From positions 1 through 10,274 of the forward strand of contig JAIRMZ010000100.1 in assembly GCA_031258355.1 (NCBI GenBank): a stretch of 10,274 nt of DNA. Direction: 5' to 3'. Origin of the DNA: Holosporales bacterium. Its GTDB lineage: Bacteria; Pseudomonadota; Alphaproteobacteria; UBA3830; JAIRMZ01. This document shows, in pieces, positions 8,064 through 10,274 of this stretch. Both the position numbers and the translations under genes were made by a program. Position 1 is the first letter of the stretch. Every line of letters starts with the position of its first letter. The notes under the pieces were generated by a model, which was not told the DNA's origin, did not search any database, and saw nothing but the letters and a program-made list of their open reading frames with translations.

Positions 8064-8089
8064 TTTTTCCTTTCGTCATTATACAAGAA

Positions 8090-9094
8090 TTAGCGAACAA
8101 CAGCTGGAAGAGTAGGCACTCTCTGGAGAATCGTGTCACGTGCACTATCCGGTGCAAGCACTTCCATAGAAACTACGTTGCTTCCGGGATTAGGGACGAT
8201 CGGGATGATATGGGGAAGATAGGTCAGCGCCGGAGAAACACCAAAAAGGCCAAACACGGGGCAGGCCTCAATAACACCAGCCAAATTGAATAGTCCGCTA
8301 TCATTCCCCACAAAGAGATCTACATGATGAAAAAGGCTTCCAACGGTCGCAAGATGCTCTCCGATAACAAAAGCAACGGAAAGAGAAGGGGAGAGCGGAG
8401 AGGCGATCTCTCGGGCATGCTCTAGATCTTGCCTTCCTCCACAGAGAAACACTGTTCCAGTTCCATAATGCGCATAAAGGGCCTTGGCGAGGAAGATCCA
8501 ATGAGGAACAGGCCACAAACGTTTTGCTTCGCTTGCCCCAATGCCAAAGGCTATCCAAGGACGCGGAAATTCCGCATATTGCTGCGCAGCACTCTCAATA
8601 CGTGCAGTAGAGAGAACAGGTTTACGCCCCTCGGGCAAGAAGGGAACGCCTTGCGCCTTCAAAAAATCATAGGACCGCAACGCAATCTCTGGGATCGGTT
8701 GAGGCAAAGGACGGTAAAGAGAACGCGTTAAGGTCAAGCGTTGCACCCAGTCGTATCCGTAAGCCAACCGCTCTTGGATTCCTGCACAGAGGAACGTCAG
8801 CGCATGCGCGGTACTCCGTCCCAGCAACCAAGCGCGCGCAAAACGTTCTTTCCTCAGGAGGGAGATGTTGTGCAGGCGGCCGATCAGTCCATGTCCCATC
8901 TTCAAGATCCCTTCTACTGCCGGATCATCGACAAATAGATCGGCCGAAGGCAACGGATGCGGCATTCCCAACGTTAAACATTTTCGAGGTGCAATAGCCG
9001 CAATAGCGTGAATCGCCTGCAGATGGAAAACGGTATCCCCGATCAGACCGAATTTCTGAATGAGTAACCATCGCTCAGGAAAAGCTTCTGTCAT
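8090..9094 (-). CDS. GT9 family glycosyltransferase (LPS heptosyltransferase-like), downstream copy of a tandem pair
   Basis: A 334-residue GT-B enzyme of the family of WaaC, WaaF and WaaQ, which add ADP-activated heptose to the LPS inner core at the cytoplasmic face. The N-terminus has QKFGLIGDTVFHLQAIHAI, with the conserved Gly-Asp (Asp20) corresponding to the proposed catalytic Asp of WaaC. The C-terminal half has AFGIGASEAKRLWP (182-195), then HWIFLAKAL, then FLCGGRQD. The family's donor site motif appears as FVGNDSGLFNLA (261-272), equivalent to the NDTGPMHLA of classic heptosyltransferases. The ATG start (9094-9092) overlaps the TGA of the upstream paralogue by 4 nt (ATGA), so translation is probably coupled. 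Hand alignment with that paralogue gives roughly 55-60 % identity over most of the length. The sequence diverges enough from WaaC/WaaF that heptose specificity is only a family inference. Confidence 0.88.
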   Translation of the reverse strand: MTEAFPERWLLIQKFGLIGDTVFHLQAIHAIAAIAPRKCLTLGMPHPLPSADLFVDDPAVEGILKMGHGLIGRLHNISLLRKERFARAWLLGRSTAHALTFLCAGIQERLAYGYDWVQRLTLTRSLYRPLPQPIPEIALRSYDFLKAQGVPFLPEGRKPVLSTARIESAAQQYAEFPRPWIAFGIGASEAKRLWPVPHWIFLAKALYAHYGTGTVFLCGGRQDLEHAREIASPLSPSLSVAFVIGEHLATVGSLFHHVDLFVGNDSGLFNLAGVIEACPVFGLFGVSPALTYLPHIIPIVPNPGSNVVSMEVLAPDSARDTILQRVPTLPAVVR

Positions 9095-10101
9095 AACGTC
9101 CTCAGAGATACGGCAGGCACAAGGCCATGGCGATGGAGAGTGGTGAGGACCAACGCGGGAGAGAGGGCTGCCATGGAGGACATCCCACCCTCAGGAACAA
9201 TGGGGATCATCTGCGGATGACAAGTCAATACAGGCGAGGCCCCAAAGAGTCCGACCACTGGACTCGCCTCAATCACAGCCGCCAGATTAAATAACCCGCT
9301 ATCATTCCCCACAAAGAGGTCGATATGATGAAAAAGGCAAGATACGGTCGCGAGAGATTCCCCGATCACAGGAACCACCATAGGTATATCGCCAAACGGC
9401 GCGGCCACAGCACGAGCTCTTTCCTTATCCTGCCAACTTCCACACAAAAACACCGTCCCTGTCTCAGGAAAAAGCGCCTTCGCTAAGGTTATCCAATACG
9501 CGACAGGCCAACACCGCCAAGGCCGCCCTGCTCCAATCCCAAAAGCCACCCAAGGTCGGGGACAGTCAGCATATTGATAACGTACTGCTTGGAGACGTGC
9601 GGCAGAGAGTACAGGCTTCTTGCCGCCTGGCACCAAAGGGATACCCTGAGCTTTCAAAAAATCCCAAGATTTTTCCGCCTCTCCTCGAGGGATAGGAAGA
9701 GGGAGGGCGTGGTAGAGGGAGGGCGTTAAGGTCATCCTCTGGAGCCAATCATATCCGTAGCCCAGGCGCTCTCTGATCCCCACAAGGAGCAAAATATAGG
9801 TAAAACTGGAGTTTTTCCCCAGGAGCCAAGAACGACGATATCCCCCTTTTCTGAGAATACCGATATTGCGAAAACGTCCTACAAGATCATCGCGTTGGAC
9901 ACGAATGAGCTGTTCGACCGCAGGATCATCGAGGAACAATCCTCCAACAATATCAGGATAAGGACAGGCAAGAGTAATTCTTCCCCGTGGCGCCTGTGCA
10001 GCAATGGCATGAATCGCTTGCAAACAAAAGACCATATCACCAACCGTCCCGAACTTTTGAAGAACAAGCCACTTGTCTGAGGAGGTGGGACGGTCAGACA
10101 T
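9091..10101 (-). CDS. GT9 family glycosyltransferase (LPS heptosyltransferase-like), upstream copy of a tandem pair
   Basis: A 336-residue GT9 protein, paralogue of the gene that follows it. Shared marks are QKFGTVGDMVFCLQAIHAI (15-33, with Asp22), LDDPAVE (57-63), GYGYDWLQRMTLT (114-126), PRPWVAFGIGAG (181-192), WITLAKAL and FVGNDSGLFNLA (263-274). It has no signal peptide or clear membrane segment, as expected for a peripheral cytoplasmic enzyme. The start ATG (10101-10099) is set by an in-frame TAA five codons before it (CTA TAA GAT GGC GGC). The upstream sequence has no good ribosome binding site, which may mean weak initiation or a very short leader. It is the first gene of a two-gene unit and is preceded by an AT-rich region. 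Its likely role is sugar addition to the LPS core or a related acceptor, by family inference; the donor is unproven. At the Lys-X-Trp-Pro site of classical enzymes it has Arg-Cys-Trp-Pro (196-199). Confidence 0.88.
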   Translation of the reverse strand: MSDRPTSSDKWLVLQKFGTVGDMVFCLQAIHAIAAQAPRGRITLACPYPDIVGGLFLDDPAVEQLIRVQRDDLVGRFRNIGILRKGGYRRSWLLGKNSSFTYILLLVGIRERLGYGYDWLQRMTLTPSLYHALPLPIPRGEAEKSWDFLKAQGIPLVPGGKKPVLSAARLQAVRYQYADCPRPWVAFGIGAGRPWRCWPVAYWITLAKALFPETGTVFLCGSWQDKERARAVAAPFGDIPMVVPVIGESLATVSCLFHHIDLFVGNDSGLFNLAAVIEASPVVGLFGASPVLTCHPQMIPIVPEGGMSSMAALSPALVLTTLHRHGLVPAVSLRTL

Positions 10102-10109
10102 GCCGCCAT

Positions 10110-10136
10110 CTTATAGGACGTAACGGAGTGTACCAA
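10110..10136 (-). promoter_or_regulatory. Weak candidate promoter for the GT9 pair
   Basis: On the minus strand TTGGTA (10136-10131) and TATAAG (10115-10110) are 15 bp apart, which is shorter than ideal. Transcription from here would begin only about 2 nt before the ATG at 10101, giving an almost leaderless message. That would fit the lack of a ribosome binding site, but the match is weak. Confidence 0.22.
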
Positions 10137-10159
10137 GATGAGTTGATTTTTTAATACTA

Positions 10160-10188
10160 TTGACAACAACAATTTTTATACATATAAA
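10160..10188 (+). promoter_or_regulatory. Near-consensus sigma70 promoter pointing out of the window
   Basis: TTGACA (10160-10165) is a perfect -35 box. It is followed by a 17-bp spacer and TATAAA (10183-10188, 5 of 6 consensus). Expected initiation is near 10195. This is the best promoter in the window by eye, and it points right, away from the GT9 genes. In such AT-rich DNA a -10 match is easy to find by chance, but the exact -35 and optimal spacing make it credible. Confidence 0.6.
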
Positions 10189-10201
10189 GGCAGAAGGAAT
10201 A

Positions 10202-10222
10202 CTTTACATATGGTGTGTAAAG
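10202..10222. repeat. Perfect inverted repeat, possible operator
   Basis: CTTTACA (10202-10208) and TGTAAAG (10216-10222) are exact reverse complements separated by 7 bases. The 21-bp dyad lies about 8-28 bases after the predicted transcription start and covers the possible ATG at 10210. Its place suggests a repressor site or an RNA hairpin occluding initiation. No regulator family can be named from it. Confidence 0.45.
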
Positions 10223-10274
10223 CAGTTTCTAAACAGTATTTTTATAGGAATATTTATTATGCAATATGGTTTAT
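10210..10274 (+). CDS. Start of a possible gene, cut by the window end
   Basis: An ATG at 10210-10212 opens a frame of 21 codons with no stop to the window edge, beginning MVCKAVSKQYFYRN. AAGGA (10194-10198) lies 11 nt upstream, slightly far. If transcription starts near 10195, this site would be at the very 5' end of the message. The sequence is rich in Tyr, Ile and Lys, as expected from AT-rich DNA, and resembles nothing recognisable. A real gene here is plausible given the promoter, but the frame is short enough to be chance. Confidence 0.25.
   Translation, partial: MVCKAVSKQYFYRNIYYAIWF

Larger units (their letters stand above)
10102..10274. other. AT-rich non-coding region upstream of the GT9 pair
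   Basis: No complete gene lies between the GT9 start and the window end. From about 10140 the composition drops to about 24 % G+C, against about half in the genes. The stretch holds a strong rightward promoter, an inverted repeat and the beginning of an open frame, each listed separately. It probably marks the boundary to a different transcription unit, perhaps foreign DNA. Confidence 0.6.

Noticed and set aside
8064..8089. Terminator in the 26-bp convergent gap
   Set aside because: There is a T-run after the M23 stop, but no stem with a usable loop. GACGCGTC upstream is a palindrome without room for a loop.
8064..8100. TATAAT box on the minus strand in the convergent gap
   Set aside because: No -35 box is found at a suitable distance, and it would only drive antisense RNA into the M23 gene.

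Overview
The window is a densely packed bacterial chromosome segment that looks like part of a cell-envelope polysaccharide/lipopolysaccharide (LPS) locus. A periplasmic HtrA-type protease, two GT9 LPS heptosyltransferase-like enzymes and an envelope M23 peptidase point to a Gram-negative bacterium. Several features fit an alphaproteobacterium or another proteobacterium, but nothing here fixes the taxon. The code is standard: Trp is TGG and TGA is a stop. Starts include ATG, GTG and TTG. Coding regions are close to half G+C, but the last ~135 bases fall to about 24 % G+C (counted by hand).

Layout. (1) 1-1207, minus: 5' part of an HtrA/Deg serine protease that runs off the left edge. (2) 1259-6653, minus, read right to left: GT4 glycosyltransferase -> TviB-type UDP-sugar C6 dehydrogenase -> glutamine-hydrolysing asparagine synthase -> second GT4 glycosyltransferase. 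Gaps are 3 nt, 3 nt and a 17-nt overlap, so this is almost certainly one operon. A weak hairpin plus T-run lies on its last stop codon. (3) 6654-6722: short divergent promoter region. (4) 6723-8063, plus: membrane-anchored M23 peptidase starting with TTG. (5) 8090-10101, minus: two tandem, clearly duplicated GT9 genes with a 4-nt ATGA overlap, convergent with the M23 gene. (6) 10102-10274: AT-rich non-coding DNA with a near-consensus sigma70 promoter pointing right, a perfect 7-7-7 inverted repeat and the start of an open frame cut by the window end.

How the genes fit together (inference). The dehydrogenase would make a UDP-HexNAc uronic acid. The asparagine synthase homologue could amidate a uronic acid (uronamide), as proposed for relatives in O-antigen loci. 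The two GT4 enzymes would transfer sugars onto a lipid-linked repeat unit. The GT9 pair would act on the LPS inner core or a similar acceptor. The M23 peptidase and HtrA are envelope maintenance functions. No RNA gene, CRISPR array, insertion sequence or phage gene was seen.
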